Positions 15,416 through 23,327 of a DNA stretch of 34,778 nt are shown here, piece by piece. The notes beneath the pieces are model-generated. The model did no database searches, had not been told where the DNA came from, and worked only from the letters and a program-made list of their open reading frames with translations. The first letter of the stretch is position 1, and each line of letters begins with the position of its first letter. This DNA is from a virus. The translations under genes and the position numbers were made by a program. The stretch covers positions 1 to 34,778 of IMG/VR virus record IMGVR_UViG_3300021519_000032; one strand, written 5' to 3'.

Positions 15416-16402
15416 TTATGTCTTTTGGCGTGCTTTGATTCTAGCTAAGATGTCTGCCGGATTCATTGGCGCAGATGCAGCCGCAGCTACCGGTGCTGTT
15501 GGCATGTCATCGTCATCATCAAAACTACTTGAAGTAGCGACAGGAGTTGGCTTTGTAGGCACAAATTCTTCATCATCTGCTGGTGCTGCTGCTGGTGCCG
15601 AAGATTGTGATGCTGGGGCTTGTAAGCCTGCTGGGCGGAAATACTGCCCCCAACGTTCTGCATCATAGCTTTGTCCATCAACTGACGCTTCAAACATTTC
15701 TGCGATAACTTTAAGTTCGATTTCTGTCGGACGCTTTGGTAGGAATGTTGACAGATCGAACAATCCATACTGTTCAATTGCCGCTTGTTCAGCTGCTAGT
15801 AGAGCTGATTCTTTACGTGCCCATTTAGATGAACTGTAGTCAGCGAACCCACCTTTAGAGCCCTTGGTAACACGGAAATCCAGGCCACGCAGATAGTCTG
15901 TTGGCAATTCTTCCAGTTCAGGATCCATCAATGCTGATTTGATTGACGTAAAGATTTGTGGTCCAATAATAAAACGACGGATTGGATTGTCTGGAGTCTT
16001 GTCGTCGGCGAGAGGATTCTCACGAACGAAGCCTTGGAAAATGTAATCACGCTTTTTCCAATACTTGCGACCCATCTCTTCCATTGATTTATCTTTAAAC
16101 CAATTGCGTACTTCGCTAAGAATTGGGCAAGTATCGCCCCACATTTCTACACATGGAACACGTACTTGTACTTGTTTTGATTCCACTTCGCCTTTAATGC
16201 CAGCGAATGGTAAACGAATCATCGCACGTTCTTGCCAGAAGAATGTGTTCTTTGAATTACCGTCTGGGATAAAGCGTAGTGTCGCGGCGGTGCCTTCTGC
16301 AATGTTCCAGTGTGGATAAATTGCGTTGTCGCCTTGTGATTGGTTGGAGTTTTTTGTTTCTGATTGTGCTAAACGAGCACGGATTTCTGCTAATGATGCC
16401 AT
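15416..16402 (-). CDS. gp32: Single-stranded DNA-binding protein, T4 gp32 type
   Basis: A 328-aa protein that coats single-stranded DNA and organises replication and recombination proteins. The N-terminus (MASLAEIRARLAQ) is basic as in gp32 cooperativity domains. The core holds aromatic and basic residues typical of the family (GRKYWKKRDYIFQGFV; RFIIGPQIF). The C-terminal part is a low-complexity Ala/Pro region with acidic patches (DDEEF, five consecutive Asp), then a basic end. The T4 zinc site is not complete: only Cys84 and Cys92 are present and no third Cys follows. The upstream region contains direct repeats around the start codon. Family placement is by pattern and by the neighbouring uvsX. 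Confidence 0.9.
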   Translation of the reverse strand: MASLAEIRARLAQSETKNSNQSQGDNAIYPHWNIAEGTAATLRFIPDGNSKNTFFWQERAMIRLPFAGIKGEVESKQVQVRVPCVEMWGDTCPILSEVRNWFKDKSMEEMGRKYWKKRDYIFQGFVRENPLADDKTPDNPIRRFIIGPQIFTSIKSALMDPELEELPTDYLRGLDFRVTKGSKGGFADYSSSKWARKESALLAAEQAAIEQYGLFDLSTFLPKRPTEIELKVIAEMFEASVDGQSYDAERWGQYFRPAGLQAPASQSSAPAAAPADDEEFVPTKPTPVATSSSFDDDDDMPTAPVAAAASAPMNPADILARIKARQKT

Positions 16403-16440
16403 TTTATGATGCCTTTCTAAGTTAAGTAAAATGTGATGCC
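16394..16440 (-). repeat. Triple GGCATCA repeat around the gp32 start codon
   Basis: GGCATCA occurs three times on the minus strand: 16434-16440, 16407-16413 and 16394-16400, the last starting with the G of the ATG. The first two copies extend to an imperfect 14-base repeat (TTAGA(A/T)AGGCATCA). T4 gp32 represses its own mRNA through an unstructured leader, so these repeats are a candidate operator. Confidence 0.55.
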
Positions 16441-16477
16441 TATCTAAATGATTAGATTATTAGTTGCTTGCCTATTA

Positions 16478-16483
16478 ATTATA
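16478..16483 (-). promoter_or_regulatory. Possible -10 box (TATAAT) upstream of gp32
   Basis: A perfect TATAAT on the minus strand, 75 bases before the gp32 ATG in the 162-base gap. No good -35 box stands 16-18 bases upstream, so use by host sigma-70 alone is uncertain. Phage-modified (middle-type) transcription is possible, although no clear MotA box is seen. Confidence 0.35.
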
Positions 16484-16519
16484 CACATCTAGGTCTGTGT
16501 TTACTAACAAAACGACAAA

Positions 16520-16538
16520 CAAACTAAGGTTAAGTTTG
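16520..16538 (-). terminator. Weak hairpin downstream of the 664-aa gene
   Basis: A 6-bp stem CAAACT/AGTTTG with a 7-base loop on the minus strand, followed by a T-rich but interrupted tract. It lies about 27 bases after the stop of the 664-aa gene and could be a weak terminator. Confidence 0.3.
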
Positions 16539-16558
16539 CCGTTCTATTTGTATGTCTT

Positions 16559-16565
16559 ATTTATC
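16559..16565 (-). promoter_or_regulatory. Late-promoter-like ATAAATA
   Basis: GATAAATAA on the minus strand, immediately after the stop of the 664-aa gene and 156 bases before gp32. It could give gp32 a late transcript in addition to an earlier one. Confidence 0.35.
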
Positions 16566-18559
16566 TATTTTGTAATTCCTGCTAGAAATTTAATGCGATC
16601 CATCATGTCTGCGTCTACACCCTCTACGGATTGCATTCTGCCAGAGTGACCATATGCACCAGCAAGTGCGCTGCGATCTCCTGTTGTTTCCATCATACTT
16701 TCTTCAAAGTCATCAGGACGATCTGAATGGTATCCGCGATGTTGATGGTACTCGGCTGCTTTATCCAAAGCGGCAGGATCTTCTTTTGCTGCCAATAATT
16801 TTTTAAGTTCAGCAATTCTTGCTTCACGTGCTTTGCCTTGTTTCCATTCTCTGTGATCATCACTCATAGCATAATAAGGATCATCGGCTGCGGCTATTTC
16901 TAATTTTTCTAATTCTTCTTCTGGCGATAGTTCTGCTTGTACCGGTGGTTTCCATTTTTCAACTTTAGGTTTCCCTGCATTATCCAATACCCTCCGTACG
17001 AACGATTTAAAGTTCTGTTCGTGTCCGCCTATTAATCTCCATAGTTTACCGGACTTAGTGGTAATTACAACATCATTATCAGCATCTTTTTCATAAGTTC
17101 CGTAAGGGTTGCCATCTAATTCAATTTCACCATTACTAAATTTTATTACATGACCATTTTGCGAGTATTCTTTATCATCTATATTTTCTGTTATAGTGAC
17201 GCCAGCTAGTCTGGCCATTTCACTTAGTGCATTTTGGTCTACTGGCGGCGTAGCTGGTGCTGCTGGAGCAGGCGTTGCTGGAGGAGGTGTGCCAGCATTG
17301 TCCGTTGATTTTGTCAGTTGTCCCAGTACTTGTGCTATAGCAGGATTATCTTTTAATTTTTCCAGACGATCTTTAATAACTTTTCTAGCATCTGCATCAG
17401 GATTTTCCTTGGCCATTTGTTTCAATTTTTCATTTAACTCATCATCAACAAATATATCAGCTAGTTGAGAAATAACATTAAATCCATCCGCCCCCACTGC
17501 TAATTCGGTGCCCAATAGCTTAATTAATTCGGCTTGCTGTTCCTTGGACTCGGGAAATTTTTGCTCCTTGGTATCGTCATTATCCTCAACTACAAAGTTT
17601 ACCCATTGTTCAAATACATTAGCTTCTTTCATTTTTTGTTCCTGTTGTAGTTTTGCCAGTAGTGGTAGTGCTTGTTCAACACGCGAGTCAATATTTTTTT
17701 CAACAAACATGTGACGCAGGTCTTCTATAATAACATCTTCATCTGTTATTTCAGCTGGATCCCATGATTCAAAATACCTGGAGTACCCTGTTTTTGTACA
17801 TAGACTTTTTAAATTATGCTGTAGTGCTTCGTAATATACATTAGCACTTTCCACTAAATTTGCTGTGTCGCCTTCAAATATTCTTCCCTGATTAGCTCGT
17901 TTAAATCTATTAAGTAGATTCATTTCTTGAACTATAGTAACAATGTGATTGCCACGAATATCGTAAGGTTTGCCACCTTGTCGTACATGTTCCACCATAG
18001 CACGGCCAGCGGAAAGTTTAGTAAATGGCAATTTAAATCGTTCACCGTCCGCTGTTTCCACATATAGTGATTCAATATAACGGAAGCGAGCATCATTTTC
18101 ACCAATAACACGCTTATGTTTGATCATTAATCGTGCTTCTGTTTCGACCCCGTTCCAGGATTGTGTTTTTGTCCCGGCCCAGCTTTCGCTAAGAGCAGTT
18201 TGCCCTTGCATGGTATATTTCAGTTTGCTTAAATCTTGTGCATTAAATCCGCCGGGTATATTCTCACGAACAGCAAAATTCTTCAACTGGCTTAGGAAAG
18301 AAAACCAACCGTCTTTGTCGTCGGATTCCATAGTTTTACCCAGATTATCCCCAAAGAACAGAGTTAATCCTTCATTGCTTATAGACACAACCGCAGTCCC
18401 GTAATTTTTATTTGACTGCCCTTTATACTCAAAGGAAAAAGATACCGCCTTGTTAGGGGGAACATCTTTTTTTATGCCGCCGGCGGCAAGGCCCACGGGA
18501 TTAAAATCTCTGGTTACGAGTAAATCGTGTAAATGCTGGTTAACGTTGTCGGCTTCCAT
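16565..18559 (-). CDS. Large conserved phage protein, function unknown
   Basis: A 664-aa protein. Residues 1-330 look folded, with segments KNYGTAVVSISNEGLTLFFGDN, LPFTKLSAGRAMVEHVRQGG and FESWDPAEITDEDVI; I associate this N-terminal part with a conserved unknown protein of large T4-like phages. Residues 424-440 form an Ala/Pro linker, followed by ARLAGVTITEN (449-459). The C-terminus ends DRIKFLAGITK, so the LAG(V/I)T motif appears twice. Helical, charged regions lie at 520-600. The LAG motifs recur in the 1463-aa protein. No catalytic motif. No ribosome binding site is seen, and an ATAAATA element ends 7 bases before the ATG. A virion or head role is inferred from its place after terminase. 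Confidence 0.75.
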   Translation of the reverse strand: MEADNVNQHLHDLLVTRDFNPVGLAAGGIKKDVPPNKAVSFSFEYKGQSNKNYGTAVVSISNEGLTLFFGDNLGKTMESDDKDGWFSFLSQLKNFAVRENIPGGFNAQDLSKLKYTMQGQTALSESWAGTKTQSWNGVETEARLMIKHKRVIGENDARFRYIESLYVETADGERFKLPFTKLSAGRAMVEHVRQGGKPYDIRGNHIVTIVQEMNLLNRFKRANQGRIFEGDTANLVESANVYYEALQHNLKSLCTKTGYSRYFESWDPAEITDEDVIIEDLRHMFVEKNIDSRVEQALPLLAKLQQEQKMKEANVFEQWVNFVVEDNDDTKEQKFPESKEQQAELIKLLGTELAVGADGFNVISQLADIFVDDELNEKLKQMAKENPDADARKVIKDRLEKLKDNPAIAQVLGQLTKSTDNAGTPPPATPAPAAPATPPVDQNALSEMARLAGVTITENIDDKEYSQNGHVIKFSNGEIELDGNPYGTYEKDADNDVVITTKSGKLWRLIGGHEQNFKSFVRRVLDNAGKPKVEKWKPPVQAELSPEEELEKLEIAAADDPYYAMSDDHREWKQGKAREARIAELKKLLAAKEDPAALDKAAEYHQHRGYHSDRPDDFEESMMETTGDRSALAGAYGHSGRMQSVEGVDADMMDRIKFLAGITK

Positions 18560-18566
18560 AATATAT

Positions 18567-18573
18567 TATTTAT
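18567..18573 (-). promoter_or_regulatory. Late-promoter-like ATAAATA
   Basis: GCATAAATAATA on the minus strand between the terminase stop and the 664-aa gene, ending 7 bases before its ATG. With T4-like spacing the transcript would be almost leaderless. Confidence 0.45.
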
Positions 18574-18575
18574 GC

Positions 18576-20138
18576 TTAATACATGGCGGCGATGAAAGGT
18601 AATGGAGGAGTAATATTTTCCCCATGATCTCGCATTTGCGTATCCATATCGGGGTGATATGTCTGTAATAGTATCATCATCCTAGTAACCAATATAGTGG
18701 CCATGACCAAATCATCAGCAGATCCTGTTTTTGCTGCATAGCCTACCCCGGTTGCCACAAAGGTTTTAAGTTCAGAAACTAGTGAACGACTGCGTATTGT
18801 CATTCTGTCGGATTCTATCAAAGTTTTTAATTTGGCGCAGGCTGTTAGTTTATTTTTATGGCTGGTATTGAATCCTTTACGGTATCTACCGGCCCCGCGA
18901 GTAGGATCTGACAGGAAATATCCCTTGATATTCTCTTCCCCGAACTGTTCAATAGATATGAGGGCCGCTTCACCAATAGTGTTATTCTCTACAGAGTAGT
19001 ATATTGACTCTACATCCTTGGTAAATCCATAGATATATTTCACTATATCGGCAAGTATGCGCACCTGTTCGGGAATAGGGGTTCTATTGTGTTTCCATTC
19101 ACCTATTTGGTGAGTAGTGTTAGCTTCAAAAATTTGTATAGCAGCAGTATCACCACCTGTACCCAAGGATGGATCAAGGCCCACACAATACATCTTACCG
19201 GCTTCTGGTTGTTTATACCAACGCACTTGTGCAGTCTTGTAAACGGGCTCGATTCCTTCAAGTTCTATAAGTTTAGCCGGCGCAATCAGCGTCTCATCGT
19301 TAATAATAAACTCACAGTCCATCTCCCGACGGAAGCGATCTTCACCTAATTGCGACCGTTGCTCTGCTGCCCACTTGTCATCTCTATCAGGATGCTCACG
19401 CCAGTAGCTACGGAAAGCACGAAAGCCATTTATCCCCACTTGTTGAGGATTACCATGGCTATCTTCCATTTTATTAGCACCTTTCCACAATAATGCAAAC
19501 TGATCTTCGTCACTGTTTGGCGTGGAAGTTATAATACATTTACCACCAGTTGCTAGTGTTGGGCTAATTGATGTCCAGAATTCCTGGGCGACACTGGGTC
19601 GTACGTGTGCAAACTCATCCGCATACAGTAGTGATATACTCATACCACGACCAGTGTTTTCAGTGGTGGTAACTGATATAATGCGCGATCCGTTGTCGAA
19701 ATCTATAGAGCCCAAGTTGTAGTTAGTGGCGCCGGCACGAATATGATTGGGGCAAAGTTCGTAAGCAAAACGAACACGCTTCATAATCTCTTGCGAACCA
19801 TCATACTTGTGTGCTGATATAAGAATTGTTGAATCGGGTATAAACATAGCATACCATAGCAAATATCCTGCTGCTGATGTTGACTTACCTGTTTGCCTGG
19901 GCATCATGGCAATGGCAAAACGATAGTTGTGGTACGAATCAATTAAGCGTACTTGGTATTCAAACGGATTATATAATTGGCGACCCTGAGTAGGGTGCTG
20001 AATATAGAAAAAGTTACGCATGAAGTACTCGGGGCCGGTTACCGGATCAGCACATAGCGAAAATTCTTGCAGTTGTTTTTCTGTATATACTTCTTTTTTG
20101 TAGGGCGTTTTTGCCAACGCTTGTGAATCATAACCCAT
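18576..20138 (-). CDS. gp17: Terminase large subunit (DNA packaging ATPase/nuclease)
   Basis: A 520-aa motor protein that cuts concatemeric DNA and pumps it into the prohead. The ATPase domain has Walker A PRQTGKST (80-87), Walker B LLYADE (170-175) and coupling motif TSTPN (204-208). The RNase H-like nuclease domain starts at CVGLDPSLGTGGD with Asp322 and Asp330. The length is somewhat shorter than T4 gp17 (610 aa). ATG 20138 (MGYDSQALAK) is chosen because GGAGAAG precedes it and it follows the upstream stop at once (TAACATG); an in-frame start at 20213 would overlap the upstream gene by 74 bases and lacks support. The small subunit gene is about 8 kb upstream. Confidence 0.96.
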   Translation of the reverse strand: MGYDSQALAKTPYKKEVYTEKQLQEFSLCADPVTGPEYFMRNFFYIQHPTQGRQLYNPFEYQVRLIDSYHNYRFAIAMMPRQTGKSTSAAGYLLWYAMFIPDSTILISAHKYDGSQEIMKRVRFAYELCPNHIRAGATNYNLGSIDFDNGSRIISVTTTENTGRGMSISLLYADEFAHVRPSVAQEFWTSISPTLATGGKCIITSTPNSDEDQFALLWKGANKMEDSHGNPQQVGINGFRAFRSYWREHPDRDDKWAAEQRSQLGEDRFRREMDCEFIINDETLIAPAKLIELEGIEPVYKTAQVRWYKQPEAGKMYCVGLDPSLGTGGDTAAIQIFEANTTHQIGEWKHNRTPIPEQVRILADIVKYIYGFTKDVESIYYSVENNTIGEAALISIEQFGEENIKGYFLSDPTRGAGRYRKGFNTSHKNKLTACAKLKTLIESDRMTIRSRSLVSELKTFVATGVGYAAKTGSADDLVMATILVTRMMILLQTYHPDMDTQMRDHGENITPPLPFIAAMY

Positions 20139-20139
20139 G

Positions 20140-20406
20140 TTATCTTCTCCGTGGAAAAAGAGCGTACCACGCAGGTGTCCCGGGACGTATGCCCGTAGAT
20201 TTAGCATATTCAAGTTCTGGGGAAATTTTAGCCTTTTGTCTCTCGGCTGTGATACGATTGTATTCGGCTAATCGTGCTTGGCTACCTAATCCACCTAATT
20301 GCCCAGCAATCAATAATTCATGTATAGGGTCATCTGGTTCAAGGTAGCAATCATTGTCACTACTTTGCACCAAATTTTCTGTTGTAATCCTATATTGTTT
20401 AGTCAT
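20140..20406 (-). CDS. Small conserved protein upstream of terminase
   Basis: An 88-aa protein starting MTKQYRITTENLVQSSDNDCYLEPDDP and ending GIRPGTPAWYALFPRRR. From memory, small proteins with an (I/P)xPGTxxW ending lie just before the large terminase gene in T4-like marine phages. The place suggests a packaging accessory role, but no function is known to me. ATG 20406 overlaps the end of the upstream nuclease gene by 8 bases; an extra in-frame start at 20424 is possible but lies further inside that gene. Confidence 0.72.
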   Translation of the reverse strand: MTKQYRITTENLVQSSDNDCYLEPDDPIHELLIAGQLGGLGSQARLAEYNRITAERQKAKISPELEYAKSTGIRPGTPAWYALFPRRR

Positions 20407-21214
20407 TGGAACCACACTTAGCACGTTTTGCCTGTGTTAATTTACCATAATCTACGGGCCATTCTTTGCCCGGGGCTAATTCGGTAGCGGTTGTTGGGAA
20501 CGCATACTTAACCCCGGCGGTCTGCATACTCTGTACCACGGAAACACGGAATTTAGTTAGGTCATTGCCTAGATTAGGATAAGGCGCAACATGCGGAAAC
20601 TCCCATGCAGCAACTTCATTTGTTTGATTATTGATAACAATTTTGTAAAAGCCATGTGGGACAACAACCCCATTGCCAATAATCTTATTACCGGGTCCGT
20701 ACAGTCCGCCAGTTATAACAGTATATGATTGGTTAAGTTGTACTGTCCATCCACGTATAGATGCTTCCAGTAATTTCCAAATTCCACGATTCAATGACCC
20801 TGCTTGAGGGCTCATGTTGGTCATTAGAAACGATTCAAATTCAACTTGCGTATCCCAGCTTAAATCACCATCAGGTGCCATGTGTCCCTTATCATATCCA
20901 GTTGCTATGTAATCGTCGGGACGAGGCCCGTTTGGTATAGATTGGTCAGTAACAAAAGCATTAGTGCGTGCTACGCAACCCAGTGCGTTAGGTGGGGTAA
21001 GTTCGTACATTACAAACTCTGGTATTTTAGCTGCTGCGTCATATCCCACTAGGTACGCTTGTCTGCAAATTGGTTGCAGTTGTCTAGAACTTTGTGGAAA
21101 TCCGTATGGGGCATGTACTTGGCACGCCGACACTGGGTTAGGCTCACGTTGGTTCCAGGCAAATACAGTAGATGACAATACTGCTAGAAATAATACAACG
21201 ACTATTTTTTTCAT
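20399..21214 (-). CDS. Exported DNA/RNA non-specific endonuclease (NucA/NUC1 family)
   Basis: A 271-aa protein. MKKIVVVLFLAVLSSTVFA (1-19) is a classic signal peptide with an A-x-A-like end, so export to the periplasm is predicted. The nuclease motif is TGYDKGHMAP with DKGH at 108-111, a conservative variant of the usual DRGH whose His is catalytic. NMSPQAGSLNRGIWKLLE (133-150) carries the metal-binding Asn (142) and the family's Asn-x2-x-Trp pattern. The protein should cut DNA and RNA without sequence preference. ATG 21214 is chosen because it begins the signal peptide, 7 bases after the previous stop. Several Cys pairs (31, 50, 80) fit a disulphide-forming exported enzyme. Confidence 0.88.
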   Translation of the reverse strand: MKKIVVVLFLAVLSSTVFAWNQREPNPVSACQVHAPYGFPQSSRQLQPICRQAYLVGYDAAAKIPEFVMYELTPPNALGCVARTNAFVTDQSIPNGPRPDDYIATGYDKGHMAPDGDLSWDTQVEFESFLMTNMSPQAGSLNRGIWKLLEASIRGWTVQLNQSYTVITGGLYGPGNKIIGNGVVVPHGFYKIVINNQTNEVAAWEFPHVAPYPNLGNDLTKFRVSVVQSMQTAGVKYAFPTTATELAPGKEWPVDYGKLTQAKRAKCGSND

Positions 21215-21221
21215 ATTTTCT

Positions 21222-22064
21222 TTACGATCTTGGTGGTTTAAAGCGTTGTCCATTTTTTTCCCATTCAGCTTCTGCTTGTCGTCGTATTGCATCTCGTTCT
21301 GCTTCGGCCTTGGCGTCAGCTGCTCGTTTCTTGGGCAGTTCATTTTGATACCAATCAATATAACTAAGCGCAGTATTATTTAAGTACCACGCAACATCTT
21401 TATATGTTTTTAATTTTTCAAACGCCTTGGGATCTATTTTTCTAAATGGTCCATCTTTTTTAGCTATCAGTGTTTTGTTCTCTTTACCAGCAAATTTAGT
21501 GAAAAATTGTTCCAGGTCCAGCTGATAATATGTATTGCAATCGAATATTAGTTCATTTTTAATAAACTCCGTGGGCCAAGCATGTACATATGTTGCCGCC
21601 CATTTTTCTGCGTCGTCCACCATTGAGCCTGTATTATTCTGCATACGAATTCTTTCTTCTTCGGAGGGATCTAATAAAGATTGGCCACCTAGATCTACAA
21701 TCTTAGGACTCCAATAGGGTGTAACGTCATCAACAGGAATAAAGATACCTGCACGACCATGAAATTGAAATATATCGGTATGCGGGGTCATCTGCGTGAA
21801 TACCGGATATTTTATATCCAATAGGCCTAGTATTGCATCCTGCCCTCTTTTACCCATACCGCCTTTTACTCCGGCAAACTTAGTGTCACTATTATCTACT
21901 TTAAGTAGTAATACTTCTGCAACTCTATGTTTGAATGCGCGGAATAACAGCGGGTGGTTGCCTATTCGTTCGCATAGTTGTGCTGCTACCTTGATACGAT
22001 TTTTAAAATGTTCAATATCATCCGCACGATTAATTAATTCTGGTAGAAATTCTCTTGATCTCAT
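21222..22064 (-). CDS. Putative packaged head protein with capsid-targeting-like N-terminus
   Basis: A 280-aa protein starting MRSREFLPEL. The first nine residues match the layout of T4 capsid-targeting peptides (basic start, E-F, then L/I-x-E, the prohead protease cleavage site), with LPE at 7-9. The middle has GGMGKRGQDAILGLLDIKYPVF and FQFHGRAGIFIPV segments; the C-terminus (240-280) is a charged helix. No enzymatic motif is recognised. It overlaps the upstream gene by ATGA and sits directly before the exported nuclease. Packaging into the head is inferred from the N-terminus. Confidence 0.72.
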   Translation of the reverse strand: MRSREFLPELINRADDIEHFKNRIKVAAQLCERIGNHPLLFRAFKHRVAEVLLLKVDNSDTKFAGVKGGMGKRGQDAILGLLDIKYPVFTQMTPHTDIFQFHGRAGIFIPVDDVTPYWSPKIVDLGGQSLLDPSEEERIRMQNNTGSMVDDAEKWAATYVHAWPTEFIKNELIFDCNTYYQLDLEQFFTKFAGKENKTLIAKKDGPFRKIDPKAFEKLKTYKDVAWYLNNTALSYIDWYQNELPKKRAADAKAEAERDAIRRQAEAEWEKNGQRFKPPRS

Positions 22065-22462
22065 CTTCTTTTGTAACCTGTAAATGCCACCACCGGGCTA
22101 ATTTTTGCCACATCCGGCATTTCTTCACTAGTTTGGGTAGCAATACGAACGCAATCACTTGAACTCATGCCCATTGTGCGTAACGCATCGTCAATCCATT
22201 CTTCAACGTTCGGATCATAACTAACTATAATCTCATTCTCACCAAAAACACTATCTTTTTCGTAATCGGGGACGCCATCTTTTTTACGCTGTGCGCGGCC
22301 CTTGGCTCCCGCAATGGCTACTCCGAAACGATATTGTTTATAAGGATCATTATTTTGTAACTTGGGGATTTTAAATGCGCCGGGTAGTGCTAATGCTACA
22401 TCCTGTGTAATACTACCAGTTCGACCTTGTAGGTCTTCCGAAATGAATTCTTTTGCTCTCAT
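22061..22462 (-). CDS. Putative packaged head protein, paralogue A
   Basis: A 133-aa protein starting MRAKEFISED, a T4 capsid-targeting-like peptide with I-S-E at residues 7-9, and ending ISPVVAFTGYKRR. The C-terminal end is shared with the next protein upstream. Between these lie beta-like segments (YKQYRFGVAIAGAKGRAQR, EIIVSYDPNVEEWIDDAL). Function unknown. Overlaps its neighbours by ATGA on both sides. Confidence 0.75.
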   Translation of the reverse strand: MRAKEFISEDLQGRTGSITQDVALALPGAFKIPKLQNNDPYKQYRFGVAIAGAKGRAQRKKDGVPDYEKDSVFGENEIIVSYDPNVEEWIDDALRTMGMSSSDCVRIATQTSEEMPDVAKISPVVAFTGYKRR

Positions 22463-22836
22463 CGTCTTTTGTACCCTTTAAATGCTACTACTGGGCTAAT
22501 TATATACGTTGAATCCAATTCTTCACTGTCTAAATCACCATGATTTATATCTACCATGTCACTACCCACTGCCTTAAATGCTTGTTTAAGCATTTTATTT
22601 TCTTCTTTAGTGTATGGGCTAGCCGTATTATATTTGCCCACCCAACTAGCAGAATCTACTTCAAGAGGAGCATCAGTTCCGTCGGCACATGCTACCGCCA
22701 TCATTACCCGATTAAGTTCGTAAACACGATCGTATCCGCCGAAATCACGAAATTTATATAAGCCGCGTGAAGCTTTTTGGTGACGTTTGCTAATTTTGCC
22801 GGGGGCATTCTCAGCAATAAACTCACAGGCTCGCAT
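22459..22836 (-). CDS. Putative packaged head protein, paralogue B
   Basis: A 125-aa protein starting MRACEFIAEN, the closest match here to the T4 internal-protein targeting peptide (EFIAE), and ending ISPVVAFKGYKRR. The middle contains the segments GGYDRVYELNRVMMAVACADG and WVGKYNTASPYTKEE, which I associate with a widespread unknown family in marine and large phages. The weak ribosome binding site contrasts with the strong one of the upstream gene. A head-packaged role is inferred from the N-terminus. Confidence 0.76.
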   Translation of the reverse strand: MRACEFIAENAPGKISKRHQKASRGLYKFRDFGGYDRVYELNRVMMAVACADGTDAPLEVDSASWVGKYNTASPYTKEENKMLKQAFKAVGSDMVDINHGDLDSEELDSTYIISPVVAFKGYKRR

Positions 22837-22838
22837 AA

Positions 22839-23327
22839 TTAGCTTTGCCCGTTTACGCCTGCGGTAGCAGATGAAGCAGTTCCTAATTCACGAGCAGTAA
22901 AGTTAGCACCAGTGATAGTCAAATAATTACCGGCACCAACAAAAATCTGTTGACGGCCATTAGCTGACACTTGTGGTGCAGCAGAATATAAATTACCGTT
23001 AGGCGGAGTTGTTACAGTAAAGACATTAGTAGCATTTGCTGTAGCATTAGCACTGATTGTTACACTGGTAAATGGAATCTGTGAAGCTATAGTTGCCCCG
23101 CCTGGAATTCCTGTGCCAGAAATTGCGCTACCAGCAGGCAATGCCATTGCTGCGCTGGTGGTAATAACTTTACTAAGATTGGCAGTAGTGCCACTAAATG
23201 TAATTTGTGGTGGCAACGCAACCTGATAAATGTTGTATGTAACAGCGGTATTGCCTGTTACAATTTCACATTTATCAGTGTACCAAATTACATTTGATGC
23301 TGATGTTAGTACGTTTGCCTGTGACAT
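22839..23327 (-). CDS. Small virion-like protein with GTGIP repeat motif
   Basis: A 162-aa protein starting MSQANVLTSASNVIWYTDKC. It is Thr/Ala/Gly-rich and poor in charge, with the motif GSAISGTGIPGGATIASQ followed by VTISANATANATNVFTV; this GTGIP/ATA motif recurs in many phage tail and adhesion proteins. The C-terminus is GQS. The ATG overlaps the stop of the 1463-aa gene as TAATG, with GGAAGGG just before it, so translation is coupled. Structural role inferred from composition and place. Confidence 0.75.
   Translation of the reverse strand: MSQANVLTSASNVIWYTDKCEIVTGNTAVTYNIYQVALPPQITFSGTTANLSKVITTSAAMALPAGSAISGTGIPGGATIASQIPFTSVTISANATANATNVFTVTTPPNGNLYSAAPQVSANGRQQIFVGAGNYLTITGANFTARELGTASSATAGVNGQS

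Noticed and set aside
15237-15668. 143-codon plus-strand open frame across uvsX and gp32
   Set aside because: Lies antisense to the start of uvsX and end of gp32, both well supported.
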